5,522 nucleotides of DNA, from the NCBI GenBank assembly GCA_017472905.1, contig JAFUNW010000166.1:1-5522 (forward strand). Direction: 5' to 3'. The stretch comes from Bacteroidaceae bacterium. GTDB lineage: Bacteria; Bacteroidota; Bacteroidia; Bacteroidales; Bacteroidaceae. This document shows positions 4,721 to 5,522 of the stretch, piece by piece (positions within the stretch are counted from its first letter, which is position 1; every line of letters starts with the position of its first letter). The position numbers and the translations under genes were made by a program. A model generated the notes under the pieces. That model had not been told where the DNA came from. It did no database searches and saw only the letters and a program-made list of their open reading frames with translations.

Positions 4721-5522
4721 ATGAATATGATGAAACTAAAACTATTCTGTCCATATTGGATACTTTCTTTGTTTGCTCTTTTTGTCTTTTCTGCTCATGC
4801 TGAGGACTATCCGAAATGTCGTTTAGGTGCACCTTGGTTGGCTGAAGACAGTGTACACATCAATGCACATGGTGGAAATGTCATTCTTCACGAGGGTGTC
4901 TATTATTGGTTTGGTGAACACCGCACTCCCCGTAGTTTTACTACGCAGGTCGGAGTCAATTGTTATGCATCGACCGATCTTCTTCATTGGAAACATACTT
5001 CGGTAGCCTTGCCGGTCAGTGAAGAAGAGACGAGTGATATTGTTCGCGGTTGCATCATAGAACGTCCGAAAGTGGTCTATAACCGACAAACCGATAAATT
5101 CGTCATGTGGTTTCATTTGGAGTTGAAAGGTCGAGGTTATGAAGCTGCCCGTTGCGGTGTGGCAATAAGTGAAACTCCGGAGGGACCATATACGTTTCTT
5201 CGCTCTTTCCGTCCGCATGCCGAAGTATGGCCCATGAACATGACTTCAGAGGAGATTGCTGAGGCTCAAAAACTAAATCTGTCCGAATATTCCGAATGGT
5301 GGACTCCGACTTGGTACGAAGCATTGGAGAAAGGTCTTTTTGTTTGGCGTGATTGGAAAGGCGGACAGATGTCGCGCGACATGACTGTTTTTGTGGATGA
5401 AGATGGGAAAGCCTATCACATCTATTCCTCTGAGGATAATCTAACCTTGCACATTGCGGAATTGTCGGACGATTACCTTAGTCATACCGGTAAATACATT
5501 CGTCTGGCTCCGGGAGGGCATA
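4721..5522 (+). CDS. Secreted GH43-like beta-propeller glycosidase, N-terminal part (3' partial)
   Basis: Open frame from ATG 4721 to the window edge (267 codons, no stop). Residues 1-27 form a signal peptide with a hydrophobic core at about 12-24 and likely cleavage after AHA (25-27), so the enzyme is exported to the periplasm or beyond. There is no lipobox. The mature part resembles the GH43 five-bladed propeller branch that includes exo-beta-1,3-galactanases: VHINAHGGNVI (45-55), YYWFGEHR (61-68), CYASTDLLHW (81-90), IERPKVVYN (113-121), MSRDMTVFVDEDGKAYHIYS (217-236) and LHIAELSDDYL (243-253). Candidate catalytic acids are Glu114, Asp220 and Glu238. The blade-one position where most GH43 enzymes carry the base Asp reads NAHGG, as in galactanase-type relatives. 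About 50 residues (163-216) separate SFRP from SRDM. Nearby Met codons at 4727 and 4730 are alternative starts. The galactan substrate is an inference. The missing C-terminus could carry further domains. Confidence 0.82.
   Translation, partial: MNMMKLKLFCPYWILSLFALFVFSAHAEDYPKCRLGAPWLAEDSVHINAHGGNVILHEGVYYWFGEHRTPRSFTTQVGVNCYASTDLLHWKHTSVALPVSEEETSDIVRGCIIERPKVVYNRQTDKFVMWFHLELKGRGYEAARCGVAISETPEGPYTFLRSFRPHAEVWPMNMTSEEIAEAQKLNLSEYSEWWTPTWYEALEKGLFVWRDWKGGQMSRDMTVFVDEDGKAYHIYSSEDNLTLHIAELSDDYLSHTGKYIRLAPGGH

Noticed and set aside
4823..5324. Two - strand open frames (131 and 73 codons) opposite the glycosidase
   Set aside because: They overlap a + strand frame with a signal peptide and GH43-like motifs. 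Their translations show no known domain.
1..5522. Mobile elements, CRISPR, tRNA/rRNA or defence system
   Set aside because: No transposase, integrase, terminal repeats, spaced repeats or RNA-gene structure is seen, and every gene fits a known non-defence family.

Overview
The window looks like chromosome of a Bacteroides-type member of the Bacteroidota. The reasons are moderate to low G+C, leaders without a clear Shine-Dalgarno sequence, TAnnTTTG-type promoter elements, and a gene set typical of these gut anaerobes: capsule or exopolysaccharide initiation, a Wzi-family outer-membrane protein, a lipocalin-like lipoprotein and a secreted GH43-type glycosidase. The species cannot be named from the sequence alone.

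Layout. (1) Bases 1-1328, + strand: the 3' end of a polyglycan locus. It holds the C-terminal part of a polytopic WecA/MraY-type sugar-1-phosphate transferase (5' end outside the window), then a complete monotopic (PglC/WbaP-type) sugar transferase. Both classes of enzyme start glycan synthesis on a polyprenyl phosphate carrier. (2) Bases 1343-1367: a hairpin with a T run between two convergent gene ends. (3) Bases 1372-3891, - strand: a likely three-gene operon read from right to left: low-molecular-weight protein tyrosine phosphatase (Wzb-like), Wzi-family capsule assembly protein, small lipocalin-like lipoprotein. (4) Bases 3892-3997: a 106-base divergent intergenic region with one candidate -7 promoter element for each direction. 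(5) Bases 3998-4678, + strand: a free-standing B3/B4 (PheT-related editing) domain protein. (6) Bases 4721-5522, + strand: the N-terminal part of a secreted GH43-like beta-propeller glycosidase that runs off the right edge.

How they fit together. Regions 1 and 3 are best read as one functional neighbourhood for surface polysaccharide: two membrane initiation enzymes on one strand, and on the other a phosphatase of the kind that controls capsule polymerisation kinases together with an outer-membrane capsule-attachment barrel. No Wza exporter, Wzc kinase, Wzx flippase or Wzy polymerase lies inside the window. Regions 5 and 6 look like a separate unit: tRNA quality control or unknown, and carbohydrate degradation.

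No gene-free stretch exceeds 300 bases. I saw no tRNA, rRNA, CRISPR array, insertion sequence or phage gene. Nothing here is clearly a new biological system. The points most worth following up are the side-by-side initiators of two unrelated families and the phosphatase-Wzi-lipoprotein operon.
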